From NCBI GenBank assembly GCA_022483465.1, contig JAKVNF010000001.1, forward strand, positions 558,001 to 622,000: DNA of 64,000 nucleotides, read 5' to 3'. Origin of the DNA: Lachnospiraceae bacterium. GTDB taxonomy: Bacteria > Bacillota > Clostridia > Lachnospirales > Lachnospiraceae. A program made the translations under genes and the position numbers. Below are positions 9,025 to 17,130 of the stretch, piece by piece. Within the stretch, counting starts at the first letter, position 1. Each line of letters opens with the position of its first letter. The notes beneath the pieces are model-generated. The model saw only the letters and a list, made by a program, of their open reading frames with translations, did no database searches and had not been told where the DNA came from.

Positions 9025-10038
9025 TTACTTGTTCAGCAGAGAACCGAAGTGCTTGATGGTGCGGACCATCTGGCTGGTGTAGGAGTTCTCGTTGTCATAC
9101 CAGGAGACAACCTGAACAAGAGTCTTGCCGCCGGCCATAGGAAGAACCTTGGTCTGGGTTGCATCGAAGATGGAACCTGCGGTGCTGTTGATGATATCGG
9201 AGGAAACGATCTCATCCTCGTTGTATGCGAAGGACTCGGTCTCCTCAGCCTTCATCTGCGCGTTGACCTGGTCGACAGTGACTTCCTTGTCGACAACAGC
9301 ATCAAGGATGGTGGTGGAGCCGGTTGCAACCGGAACACGCTGTGCAGCGCCGTTCAGCTTGCCATCGAGCTCAGGGAGAACCAGGCCGATTGCCTTAGCA
9401 GCTCCAGAGGAAGCTGGAACGATGTTCTGAGCAGCTGCTCTGGATCTTCTCTTGTTGCCCTTTCTCTGAGGTCCGTCGAGAACCATCTGATCGCCAGTGT
9501 AAGCGTGAACAGTGGTCATGAAGCCGGACTCGATGGGAGCGAGGTCGTTCAGAGCCTTTGCCATCGGAGCGAGGCAGTTGGTGGTGCAGGATGCAGCGGA
9601 GATGATCTGATCATCAGCGGTAAGGGTGTTGTGGTTCACGTTGTAGACGATGGTCTTCAGATCCTTGCCTGCAGGAGCGGAAATGACGACGTGCTTTGCG
9701 CCGGCATTGATGTGAGCCATAGCCTTATCCTTGGAGGTATAGAAGCCAGTGCACTCGAGAACGACATCGATGTCGAGCTTGCCCCAAGGAAGATCATTTG
9801 CATCCTTCTCCTTGTAGATCTCGATCTCCTTGCCGTCAACGATAATGGAGTGGTCAGTTGCCTCAACCTTTCCCTGGTATGCGCCATGGGTGGTGTCGTA
9901 CTTCAGAAGATATGCAAGCATATCGGGGGAGGTCAGATCGTTGATCGCGACAACCTCATATCCCTCAGCCTTGAACATCTGTCTGAAAGCCAGACGGCCG
10001 ATACGACCAAAACCATTGATAGCTACTCTTACTGCCAT
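9025..10038 (-). CDS. gap: Glyceraldehyde-3-phosphate dehydrogenase
   Basis: A 337-residue NAD-linked enzyme. The N-terminal Rossmann motif is [13 protein letters not shown], the catalytic cysteine is in [12 protein letters not shown], the active-site His is in [10 protein letters not shown], and the C-terminal segment is [14 protein letters not shown] GapA-type glycolytic role is favoured by its place as first gene of gap-pgk-tpiA. The start at 10036-10038 has AGGAGG 8 nt before it, and a well-matched promoter lies about 70 bp upstream. The gap to pgk (95 bp) contains an inverted repeat that might stabilise or punctuate the message. Confidence 0.98.
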   Translation of the reverse strand: MAVRVAINGFGRIGRLAFRQMFKAEGYEVVAINDLTSPDMLAYLLKYDTTHGAYQGKVEATDHSIIVDGKEIEIYKEKDANDLPWGKLDIDVVLECTGFYTSKDKAMAHINAGAKHVVISAPAGKDLKTIVYNVNHNTLTADDQIISAASCTTNCLAPMAKALNDLAPIESGFMTTVHAYTGDQMVLDGPQRKGNKRRSRAAAQNIVPASSGAAKAIGLVLPELDGKLNGAAQRVPVATGSTTILDAVVDKEVTVDQVNAQMKAEETESFAYNEDEIVSSDIINSTAGSIFDATQTKVLPMAGGKTLVQVVSWYDNENSYTSQMVRTIKHFGSLLNK

Positions 10039-10107
10039 TTTAGTATCCTCCTAAAATTTTTGATTGATTTATCAGGATAACATTGATAAATTTTTGTCAG
10101 CGCCTAT

Positions 10108-10137
10108 ATATTAACGCAAGGCACCGTCCTTTTTCAA
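10108..10137 (-). promoter_or_regulatory. Sigma-A type promoter of gap-pgk-tpiA
   Basis: On the minus strand TTGAAA (10132-10137) and TAATAT (10108-10113) are separated by 18 bp, 70 bp before the gap ATG. No CggR-like operator or cggR gene is seen next to it. Confidence 0.65.
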
Positions 10138-10225
10138 GTGCTCTTTGTGAACTTTTGCGAAAGTTTGGGGGTTGCAACGCGTCATCGTGATTTCACGCCC
10201 GCCCTGCCTTTCCAAAGGGGGTATT

Positions 10226-11134
10226 ATGGTACTTTCCTGTGATTTTCACCTCCACTCCGCCTTCTCCGCAGACTCCGAGGCGCCCATGGAGAAGCAGGTG
10301 CAGGCTGCCCTGAAGGCAGGTCTATCCGCCATCTGCTTTACGGAGCACATCGATCTCGACTGGCCCTATGAGAACACGCCAAAGGAGGAGCTCTCCTCCC
10401 CCTTTACCGTGGACATGGCTTCCTATGAGAAGGAGCTCCTGCGCCTTCGGGATCGTTACGGGGACCGGATCCGGATCGGCATGGGGATTGAGCTGGGACT
10501 TGCCAAAGGGTATGAGGAGGCGGCGGAGGACTTTGTCCGCGCCCATGACGAGCTCGACTTTGTGATCGGCTCCGTCCATTCCCTGGACCACAAGGACCCC
10601 TACTTTGCAGACTTCTTTTCCGGCTTCTCCCCCAGGGAGCGGATTGCCGCCTACCTCTCCCACACCTGGGAGCTTGTGGAGCGCTGCAGCTTCTTCCAGT
10701 CCCTGGGGCACCTCGACTACATCCTCCGGTATGCGATCAAACAGGAGGATCCGGAGTTTCTCTCCTACCTTGCCTCCCACGGGACCAGCTACGGGAGCTT
10801 TTGCTTTTCCCAGAACCAGCACGCCATCGAGAAGATCCTCTCGATTCTGATCAAGAGAGGTCAGGCCCTGGAGGTCAACACCCAGGCGATCGCAAAGGCA
10901 ACTGCGGCAGATCCTGCTGACCCCGCGGTCTTTCGGGAGACCAACCCGGGGCGGGACACCCTCCTTCTCTATCATGCCCTTGGCGGGAAGCTCGTGACGA
11001 CGGGGTCCGACGCCCACGTCCCAGAGGGGGTCGGAAAGGGGTTCCCGGAAGCGGCCAAGCTCCTTGCCTCCTGCGGCTTTCCCACCACCTTCCGGTACGA
11101 GCACCGGGAGCCGGTTGCGGTCCCGCTTCGCTGA
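10226..11134 (+). CDS. PHP-domain phosphatase, histidinol-phosphatase (HisJ/HisK) type
   Basis: A 302-residue PHP-fold metal-dependent phosphoesterase. Metal-ligand motifs are visible in order: the N-terminal DFHLHSAFSAD, CFTEHIDLDW, an Asp/Glu set around GMGIELGL, IGSVHSLD, SLGHLDYILRY and the C-terminal TGSDAHVPEGVG. Length and spacing fit bacterial histidinol-phosphate phosphatases, which make histidinol in histidine biosynthesis, but the family includes enzymes with other substrates and no his gene is adjacent. The start at 10226 follows AAAGGGGG; the frame is open further upstream but without a better site. A strong terminator follows. Confidence 0.85.
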   Translation: MVLSCDFHLHSAFSADSEAPMEKQVQAALKAGLSAICFTEHIDLDWPYENTPKEELSSPFTVDMASYEKELLRLRDRYGDRIRIGMGIELGLAKGYEEAAEDFVRAHDELDFVIGSVHSLDHKDPYFADFFSGFSPRERIAAYLSHTWELVERCSFFQSLGHLDYILRYAIKQEDPEFLSYLASHGTSYGSFCFSQNQHAIEKILSILIKRGQALEVNTQAIAKATAADPADPAVFRETNPGRDTLLLYHALGGKLVTTGSDAHVPEGVGKGFPEAAKLLASCGFPTTFRYEHREPVAVPLR

Positions 11135-11160
11135 ACCTTTTTCCATTTTCCCGACAAGTC

Positions 11161-11191
11161 AGAACGCCGCAGGCTGTGCCTGCGGCGTTCT
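11161..11191 (+). terminator. Terminator after the PHP phosphatase gene
   Basis: A perfect 14-bp GC-rich stem (11161-11174 with 11178-11191), a 3-nt loop and a following TTTTT, 26 bp after the stop. Confidence 0.9.
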
Positions 11192-11276
11192 TTTTACGCT
11201 TGCGTTCCCTCCTGCTCTTGTTTTCCCGCCAGCTTTTGCTTTCTATCTCTTGTTCCGGTGTCCTTCCCGTCCTGCC

Positions 11277-12368
11277 TCAGAGTTTTCGCTCGATGGTGCC
11301 CCCGGCAAAGACGTGGTCCCCCTCGTAGAAGACCGCGGACTGGCCCGAGGTGATGGCCCGCACCGGCTTGTCAAAGACCGCGGTCAGCTCATCCTCCCCG
11401 GTCTTTTCCACGGTGCAGGGGAAGGCGGCAGACCCGTACCGGATCTTTCCAAGAAGGCGCTTTTTCTCCCCCGGCGCAAGGTCCTCCACCGCCATGAAGT
11501 TGAGATCCCGGCAGACGAGGGTCGTCCCAAAGACGTCCTCTTCTTCTCCGACCGTGACGTTTCCCGTCGCGGCATCGATCCCCGTCACAAACACCGGGTG
11601 CCCCAGGGCAAGGCCCAGGTGCTTTCGCTGTCCGATCGTGTAGTGGGTGATGCCCCGGTTGGGGCCAAGGTCTTTTCCGTCCTTTGTGACAAAGCGGCCT
11701 GGCCCGGGGACCCGGTCCCCGGCGTTCCGGTCCAGGTACCCCGCGTAGTCGTCATCCGTCACAAAGCAGATCTCCTGGGAGTCCGGCTTTTTCGCGACCG
11801 GGATCCCCGCCGCTTCCGCGATCTTTCGGATCTCGTCCTTGTGGTAGTCCCCCACCGGCATCAGCGTCATGGACAGGGCCTTCTGCCCGAGCCGGTAGAG
11901 GGCGTAGGTCTGGTCCTTCTTTGCGGTCACGGAGTTTTTGATGGTATAGCGCCCGTTGGGAAGCCGCTCGATCCTTGCGTAGTGGCCGGTCGCCACGTGC
12001 TCTGCCCCGATCTCGGCGGCCGCCTGCATCATCGCCGCCCACTTCACGTCCCGGTTGCAGACGATGCAGGGGTTCGGGGTCCTGCCTTTTAAATACTCCT
12101 CGATAAAGGGCTGGATCACCTTTGCCGTGAAGATGTCCCGGAACCCCAGCACGTAGTAGGGGATGCCCAGCACCGCGCAGACGCGCCTTGCGTCGTCCAC
12201 GGCGCCCTGGCCGCAGCAGCCACCCTCCCGCTCCATGTCGAGGGAGCAGGCCGCGTCCCAGACCTGCATCGTGACCCCGATCACCTCATATCCCTGTGAC
12301 TGTAAAAGGTATGCCGCGACGGAGCTGTCGACTCCGCCGGACATACCCACAATTACCCGTTCTGCCAT
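11277..12368 (-). CDS. mnmA: tRNA-specific 2-thiouridylase MnmA
   Basis: A 363-residue enzyme that puts sulfur on U34 of tRNAs for Lys, Glu and Gln, using ATP and a persulfide donor. The PP-loop SGGVDSSVAAYLL lies near residue 10. The first catalytic Cys region is TPNPCIVCNRDVKW, the second is DSQEICFVTDDDY, and GHYARI and NRGITHYTIGQRKHLG follow. The C-terminal beta-barrel is complete. The insert AACSLDMEREGGCCGQGA near residue 40 is a cysteine-rich variant that could alter metal or sulfur handling. It starts 9 bp after the oxidoreductase stop, so both are probably co-transcribed. Confidence 0.96.
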   Translation of the reverse strand: MAERVIVGMSGGVDSSVAAYLLQSQGYEVIGVTMQVWDAACSLDMEREGGCCGQGAVDDARRVCAVLGIPYYVLGFRDIFTAKVIQPFIEEYLKGRTPNPCIVCNRDVKWAAMMQAAAEIGAEHVATGHYARIERLPNGRYTIKNSVTAKKDQTYALYRLGQKALSMTLMPVGDYHKDEIRKIAEAAGIPVAKKPDSQEICFVTDDDYAGYLDRNAGDRVPGPGRFVTKDGKDLGPNRGITHYTIGQRKHLGLALGHPVFVTGIDAATGNVTVGEEEDVFGTTLVCRDLNFMAVEDLAPGEKKRLLGKIRYGSAAFPCTVEKTGEDELTAVFDKPVRAITSGQSAVFYEGDHVFAGGTIERKL

Positions 12369-12377
12369 GTTTTGTCC

Positions 12378-13772
12378 TTACTTCTTCTCCCCGTCGTCTG
12401 CCGCGGGATGATCCTGCGGAAGGGACAGGTTGATGTAGGAGGTCACATCCCCGGGATCCGGGGCCGGCGCCTTAGCCGCCTCCTGCTTGAGGCGCGCGTC
12501 CTCCTTCAGGGCCTCGCCCGCCGCGTGGACCAGCGTGTCCTCGGAGGGCAGGTGCACCTCCTCGCCGGCGATATCCGCCGCGGCCTCCGCGGTGCCGAAG
12601 GTGTAGTCGGTCTCGTCGCCGATGCTGACATGTCCCTCGATGGCCTCCTGGGCCTGGATATCGGATGCGATCTGCCCCCGCTCCTCTTCCTCTTCCTTGG
12701 CGGCCAAGGCCTCCTTGGCCTTCTGCTCCAGGGCAAGGGCCGCCTGCCGGTCCTCTTCCTCCTGGCGCCGCTGCTCCTCCTGGCGCTCCCGCACCTCTGC
12801 CGGATAGACAACGCCCATCTGGCCGCGGATAAAGTCCATCATGTGCATCTCGGAGAGACTCTGCCGGTGCGGCATCAGGTCGAACTCGGTGCGGCCCTCC
12901 CGGATCGCCCGGACCGCGGCGGCAAGCTCGTACTCGTAGCCGTTCTTCTGCCGGGGCCTGCGGTAGATCGCAAGGCGCTTTCCGTTTGCGTCATAGACCG
13001 CCAGGGACTTGAAGTTCACGATGTCGTCCACCACAGCGTATCCCTTGGTACCGGTGAAGACGCCCTGTCTCGGTCCACACCCCACCATGGAGGCGCTCAG
13101 GGTTGCCACCCTGCCGTCCCGGTAGATCAGGGTGATGCTGTCCTGCTCGTCCAGCCGCCGGTCCGTGTAGGAGCAGACGGAATTGATCTTGTAGATGTCC
13201 TCGCCGAAAAACATCGAGGCGAAGTTCAGCGCGTAGATGCCGGTGTCGAGAAGCGTCCCGCCGGCAAGCTCCGGATCGGTCATCCGCGGCACGGCGCGGA
13301 TGTTCCAGCCGACATCTGCCGTCAGGGACACCGGGTCCCCGATGACGCCGGAGGAGAGCACCTCCCGGATGCGGTTTGCAAAGGGGAGGAACCTGGTCCA
13401 CATGGCCTCCCCGAGAAACAGGTGCTTGGCATCCGCAGTTGCGATGAGCTTTTTGGCCTGCTTCTCATTGATGCAGATCGGCTTCTCCACGAGGACGTTC
13501 TTTCCCGCCTCCAGCGCCGCCATCGCGTTGGCGAAGTGCTCGCTGTGGGGCGTTGCCACGTACACGAGATCCACCTTCCGGTCTGCCAAAAGGTCCTCAT
13601 AGGAGCCATAGGCCCGCTTGAAGCCGTTCTTCTTGGCAAACTCCACCGCCCGGTCGAGGTTTCTCGACCCCACGGCATAGCACTTCACCTTCCGCGCGGA
13701 CTTCATGGTCTCCGCCATCTTCTCCGCGATCTTTCCGGTCCCCAGAATTGCGCAGTTGACTGTCCCAAACAT
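12378..13772 (-). CDS. Gfo/Idh/MocA-family oxidoreductase with an acidic C-terminal extension
   Basis: Residues 1-125 form a Rossmann domain with GTGKIAEKMAETMK for NAD(P) and the family's VEKPICIN (Lys97). Residues 125-325 form the second alpha/beta domain with the conserved GGTLLDTGIYALN. This core is the normal family length and acts on sugars or related diols; the substrate is not readable. From about 327 to 464 there is an unrelated tail. It has a charged coiled stretch (327-372, rich in Glu, Gln, Arg and Ala), then an Ala/Glu/Asp-rich region to a Lys-Lys end. The ATG at 13770-13772 has GGAGG 9 nt upstream. A longer frame to 13817 lacks a site. Confidence 0.9.
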   Translation of the reverse strand: MFGTVNCAILGTGKIAEKMAETMKSARKVKCYAVGSRNLDRAVEFAKKNGFKRAYGSYEDLLADRKVDLVYVATPHSEHFANAMAALEAGKNVLVEKPICINEKQAKKLIATADAKHLFLGEAMWTRFLPFANRIREVLSSGVIGDPVSLTADVGWNIRAVPRMTDPELAGGTLLDTGIYALNFASMFFGEDIYKINSVCSYTDRRLDEQDSITLIYRDGRVATLSASMVGCGPRQGVFTGTKGYAVVDDIVNFKSLAVYDANGKRLAIYRRPRQKNGYEYELAAAVRAIREGRTEFDLMPHRQSLSEMHMMDFIRGQMGVVYPAEVRERQEEQRRQEEEDRQAALALEQKAKEALAAKEEEEERGQIASDIQAQEAIEGHVSIGDETDYTFGTAEAAADIAGEEVHLPSEDTLVHAAGEALKEDARLKQEAAKAPAPDPGDVTSYINLSLPQDHPAADDGEKK

Positions 13773-13813
13773 GTGTCCCGCCTCCTTTCCCGGCGTTCCT
13801 GATCCGCTTCCCC

Positions 13814-14740
13814 TCACGAATCCAGCGTCACGTATTCCGATTTCACATAGGCATTCTGCCCGTCGACGACGATCTCCGTCCAGCCGTCTCCCGCATCTCC
13901 CACGTACTCGAACTGCTCGCCCACGGAGGTGACCCGGATGACGTCTGCGTCCTCACTGGGCTCCTTGCGGATGTTGACGGTGTCGGTGGCGGTCACGGTC
14001 TTGCCGGTGGCGCCGGACTCCGCCGAGCTCTCCGTGCTGCTCTCCAGGGAGGCCAGGGCCTGTCCCACCGATAGATCAATGTCGGAGGAGAGGGCATCCA
14101 GGTAGTCCGAGAGCTCCTGGTCGGAGGAGACAAGCTCATTGTACTCCGCGGTGACACTGTTTGTCAGGTCCACCACGTCGTCCTCCAGGGCGGCCTTCTG
14201 GATGTAGTCCGTGACGGTCTTGTCCTGGTTCTCGTCGTTGTTGATGTAGAGGCTCCCGTCGGAGCGGGTGCAGACGTACATGGTCTGCATGCCCGGCACC
14301 TCCCAGTCGTGGTCCGTGAACTTCATCTTGGAGTACACGTAGCAGATGTAGGAGCCGGAGACCGGCCCCTCCTGGGTGTAGACCGTGATGTCGGTGTAGC
14401 TGTCCACGTACTTGGACAGCTCCTCAATGCGGATCTTCTCCTGGTCGGAGAGGGTCGAGGAAATGCTCTCGATCGTGTCGGTGTCCCCGTCGGCCATGGC
14501 CTGGTAGTAGGTGGTAAAGAGCTCGTTCACGGCGGGGTAGGCGTCGGTCTGCAGGGCAAGCGGGGAGGCTGCCTCCTCTGTCGCCTCTGTGTCCGCGGCC
14601 TGGGCCTTCGCGTGCGGGTTGGTGCGGTGGGCGGCAAGGCCGATCACCGCGGTGAGGATGCAGCAGACGACCAGCACGAGGGGCATCAGGAGCTGCCCGT
14701 GCTGCCCGATCCATTCCTGAAAGCGGTTTTGGTTGTTCAA
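13814..14740 (-). CDS. Membrane-anchored protein with a C-terminal SH3-like domain
   Basis: A 308-residue protein with a TTG start at 14738-14740, supported by AGGAG 8 nt upstream. One membrane helix lies at about 17-37. An external alpha/beta domain follows (about 60-190, containing FTTYYQAMADGDTDTI, a pattern seen in NTF2-like folds). Then comes a helical acidic segment and a bacterial SH3 domain (about 248-304, VNIRKEPSEDADVI). SH3b domains usually bind cell-wall peptide. It is probably a wall-associated protein; its role is unknown. It lies 41 bp upstream of the oxidoreductase gene and may share its transcript. Confidence 0.78.
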   Translation of the reverse strand: MNNQNRFQEWIGQHGQLLMPLVLVVCCILTAVIGLAAHRTNPHAKAQAADTEATEEAASPLALQTDAYPAVNELFTTYYQAMADGDTDTIESISSTLSDQEKIRIEELSKYVDSYTDITVYTQEGPVSGSYICYVYSKMKFTDHDWEVPGMQTMYVCTRSDGSLYINNDENQDKTVTDYIQKAALEDDVVDLTNSVTAEYNELVSSDQELSDYLDALSSDIDLSVGQALASLESSTESSAESGATGKTVTATDTVNIRKEPSEDADVIRVTSVGEQFEYVGDAGDGWTEIVVDGQNAYVKSEYVTLDS

Positions 14741-14843
14741 AGCGGTTTCTCCTGCGGGCCGGGAAGGACTCCCGCCCGATTTTTGATAAAAAAATAAGCC
14801 ATGCTCGAAGATGGTTGTCCTGCTTCGTGCACAGCTTGTATCA

Positions 14844-14915
14844 TGCGCCCGACAGGAATCGAACCTGCATCAAAGGCGTCGGAGGCCTACGTTCTATCCG
14901 TTAGACTACGAGCGC
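14844..14915 (-). tRNA. tRNA-Arg (anticodon CCG)
   Basis: The minus strand folds as a cloverleaf. The 7-bp acceptor stem (GCGCTCG with CGGGCGC) contains wobble pairs, the T-arm is GCAGG-TTCGATT-CCTGT, and the anticodon loop CTCCGAC gives CCG. The CCA end is not encoded. The D stem has one A-C mismatch. It reads CGG codons, in keeping with the GC-rich codon use. Confidence 0.9.
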
Positions 14916-15028
14916 ATTTTTGCTGCCGCCGGTCTTTCTTGGCGACAAAGGATATTGTAATGGTTTTCGGGCTTCGTTTCAACCACTTTTTTGTTTTTCT
15001 GCAATTGGCATGCCGTTCGGCATACAAA

Positions 15029-15057
15029 CCGCCCTGCACCGAATCGGTGCAGGGCGG
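15029..15057 (-). terminator. Terminator of the DUF5688-type gene
   Basis: A perfect 13-bp stem (15029-15041 with 15045-15057) and a 3-nt loop, 20 bp after the stop codon at 15078. The T-tract on the minus strand is short (TTTGT). Confidence 0.7.
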
Positions 15058-15077
15058 GGACAGCTGGCGCGAATGCT

Positions 15078-15767
15078 TTATGCGATCACGATCTCATCCC
15101 GCTCCGGGTCATACCGGTAGAGGGTCTCAGAGAGGACATCCTTCGGGGCAACATCCGCCCGGTTGATGTCCCGGATCATCTCGTTCACCTCCGCGACGGG
15201 GACGAGAAGGCTCTCCCCGGGAAGGAGAATCATCTCGTGGACCGAGGAGGGGATGAGGTAGAAGGACCCGCCCACGGCGTCCGCAAGGCTCTTTAAAAGC
15301 CCCGGGTAGAATACCACCGCGGCGCCGTAGAGGTTCACCCGGTTTGTGAGGACGAGGAGCCCCTGATCCTGCTCCCGCTCTCCCACAAGGCCCGCCAGGT
15401 TCTCGCCCCTTGGCGGCAGAAGGCGGATCATGTTTTTGAGGCTCTGGCGAAAGAGCTCCGGGATCGAGAGCCCCGCCCGGCCGATGTGGTCCATGGTGAG
15501 GGACACAAAGTCCTCCTCGGAGGCGTCCGCGGGAAGGCAGGCGGGGATGGGGTCCCACTGGTAGAGTAAAAAGAGGGCGGTGAGGTTTAAGGTCTCAAGG
15601 CGGGGAAAGGCGATGCCGGGGGCCTCCTTTCCCGTCCCCGCAAGGCGAAAGACAACGCGGGCTAAGATCTCCTCCCGGGCGCGGGATGGCTCGAGCGTTT
15701 CCAGGTGCTGCAGCGCCTTGGAGGGGATCCTTGGGACTTTGTCACTGGTGTTTTGTTGTTCCGACAT
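15078..15767 (-). CDS. DUF5688-like cytoplasmic protein
   Basis: A 229-residue protein without signal or membrane segments. It resembles the DUF5688 group of Lachnospiraceae proteins, with the recognisable LLVLTNRVNLYGAAVVFYPG followed by FYLIPSSVHEMILLP and an acidic end; the function of that group is not known. The start at 15765-15767 follows AAAGGAAC by 4 nt. A much longer frame continues upstream to 16115 but runs over the efp terminator and part of efp, so it was not used. It is a single-gene unit between two terminators. Confidence 0.7.
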   Translation of the reverse strand: MSEQQNTSDKVPRIPSKALQHLETLEPSRAREEILARVVFRLAGTGKEAPGIAFPRLETLNLTALFLLYQWDPIPACLPADASEEDFVSLTMDHIGRAGLSIPELFRQSLKNMIRLLPPRGENLAGLVGEREQDQGLLVLTNRVNLYGAAVVFYPGLLKSLADAVGGSFYLIPSSVHEMILLPGESLLVPVAEVNEMIRDINRADVAPKDVLSETLYRYDPERDEIVIA

Positions 15768-15934
15768 GTGGTTCCTTTCTGCAAATGACATGCGTAAGAA
15801 AGAGGTGGCCCGTGCCAGCTGGCACAGGCGAAATGAAGAATGGAAAGTTGGACCGACCGGTCCGAAAGAAGACAGAAAGGAGAGCGCTGCCCCGGAAATA
15901 CCTAAAATTGAAAATTCATTTTTTGCAACGCAAA

Positions 15935-15961
15935 AAGAGAGACAGAAACTCTGTCTCTCTT
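15935..15961 (-). terminator. Terminator of efp
   Basis: A 12-bp stem (15935-15946 with 15950-15961) with a 3-nt loop, followed on the minus strand by TTTTTGCG, 36 bp after the efp stop. Confidence 0.85.
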
Positions 15962-15996
15962 CACTGCGCAGCGGATTTCGGCGGTTCTCGGGAAGC

Positions 15997-16554
15997 TTAT
16001 GCTCTGGAGAGGTACTCGCCGCTTCTGGTATCGATCTTGACCTTGTCGCCGATGTTGCAGAACAGCGGAACGGCAATCTCGGCACCGGTCTCAACAGTTG
16101 CGGGCTTGGTGGCACCGGTAGCGGTGTTGCCCTTGAAGCCGGGCTCGGTCTCGGTGATCTCCAGCTCGACGAACATCGGGGGCTCGATGGCGAAGATGTT
16201 CCCGTTGTAGGAATCCACCTTGATCATCTCGTTCTCCTTGACGAACTTCATGTTGTCGCCGACGACATCGGGTCCGAGAGAGATCTGCTCATAGCTCTCC
16301 GTGTCCATGAAGGTGTAGAGATCGCCATCCTTGTAGAGATACTGGAACTCCTTGCGGTCCACGCGGGCCTGCGGGAACTTCTCGGTGGGACGGAAGGTGG
16401 TCTCGGTGACACCGCCGTTGATGATGTCCTTGAGCTTGGTTCTGACGAATGCAGCGCCCTTGCCGGGTTTGACATGCTGGAACTCAACTATCTCATAGAC
16501 CGTGTTGTCCTTCTCGATCGTAACACCATTTCTGAAATCACTGGCAGAGATCAT
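15997..16554 (-). CDS. efp: Elongation factor P
   Basis: A 185-residue three-domain beta-barrel factor that rescues ribosomes stalled at proline stretches. The modified-loop tip reads KPGKGAAF, with the lysine that is modified in many bacteria at about position 32. The C-terminal domain carries the signature [22 protein letters not shown]. Length is standard. The ATG at 16552-16554 has AGGAGG 7 nt upstream. No gene for the lysine-modifying enzymes (EpmA/EpmB) or YmfI is seen nearby. It has its own promoter and terminator, with the aro genes directly upstream. Confidence 0.97.
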   Translation of the reverse strand: MISASDFRNGVTIEKDNTVYEIVEFQHVKPGKGAAFVRTKLKDIINGGVTETTFRPTEKFPQARVDRKEFQYLYKDGDLYTFMDTESYEQISLGPDVVGDNMKFVKENEMIKVDSYNGNIFAIEPPMFVELEITETEPGFKGNTATGATKPATVETGAEIAVPLFCNIGDKVKIDTRSGEYLSRA

Positions 16555-16597
16555 ATTTCAATTTCCTCCTGAATACACAAGTCACAATTACTGACTA

Positions 16598-16626
16598 ATT
16601 CTATACTTGAAGATTCGGTTTCGCAA
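16598..16626 (-). promoter_or_regulatory. Probable promoter of efp
   Basis: On the minus strand TTGCGA (16621-16626) and TAGAAT (16598-16603) are 17 bp apart, 44 bp before the efp ATG. An 11-bp inverted repeat lies just upstream (16638-16648 with 16665-16675), overlapping the aroQ stop; it may act as the aroQ terminator, though its T-tract is poor. Confidence 0.5.
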
Positions 16627-16674
16627 GATATTTTTGAATTACAGACATTTCTAACCATTGTTTTATGTCTGTAA

Positions 16675-17130
16675 TCAGTGCTCACCCTTTTCTTTCCAGG
16701 CCTCCATGACGAAATCCATGGCCTCCAGGTACCCGTTCAGGCCGTGGCCGTAGATCTGCTTGTCGCAGGCGGGGGCGGTCACCGAGGTCTTGCGGAAGTC
16801 CTCCCGCTCCTGGATGTTGGAGATGTGGATCTCCACCTTGGTGACAAAGACGCTCTTTAGGGCGTCGTAGATCGCGTAGCTGTAGTGGGTGAAGGCGCCC
16901 GGGTTGATCACGACCCCGATGATGCTCTTGTCGTAGTAGCTCGCCTGGAGCTTGTCGATGATGGCGCCCTCGTGGTTGGACTGGTAAACTTCTGTCTCCA
17001 CGCCCAGGGCATTTCCCTTCTTGGTGATCATCTCCACCAGGTGGTTGTAGTTGTCCTCCCCGTAGATTGACTTCTCCCGGATGCCGAGGAAGTTTAAGTT
17101 GGGTCCGTTGACGACCAGAATCTTGTTCAT
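16675..17130 (-). CDS. aroQ: 3-dehydroquinate dehydratase, type II
   Basis: A 151-residue enzyme of the shikimate pathway that dehydrates 3-dehydroquinate to 3-dehydroshikimate. Type II signatures are present: VNGPNLNFLGIREKSIYG with the active-site Arg and Tyr, QSNHEGAIIDKL, VVINPGAFTHYSYAI with the conserved Asn, EIHISNIQEREDFR, and the final IYGHGLNGYLEAM with the catalytic His. Its start overlaps the aroE-aroK stop by 4 bp, typical of translational coupling, so the two consecutive pathway steps are made together. Confidence 0.97.
   Translation of the reverse strand: MNKILVVNGPNLNFLGIREKSIYGEDNYNHLVEMITKKGNALGVETEVYQSNHEGAIIDKLQASYYDKSIIGVVINPGAFTHYSYAIYDALKSVFVTKVEIHISNIQEREDFRKTSVTAPACDKQIYGHGLNGYLEAMDFVMEAWKEKGEH

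Noticed and set aside
15779-16115. Upstream extension of the DUF5688-type gene to 16115
   Set aside because: It would run through the efp terminator and the efp 3' end; the ATG at 15767 has a binding site and gives a normal length.
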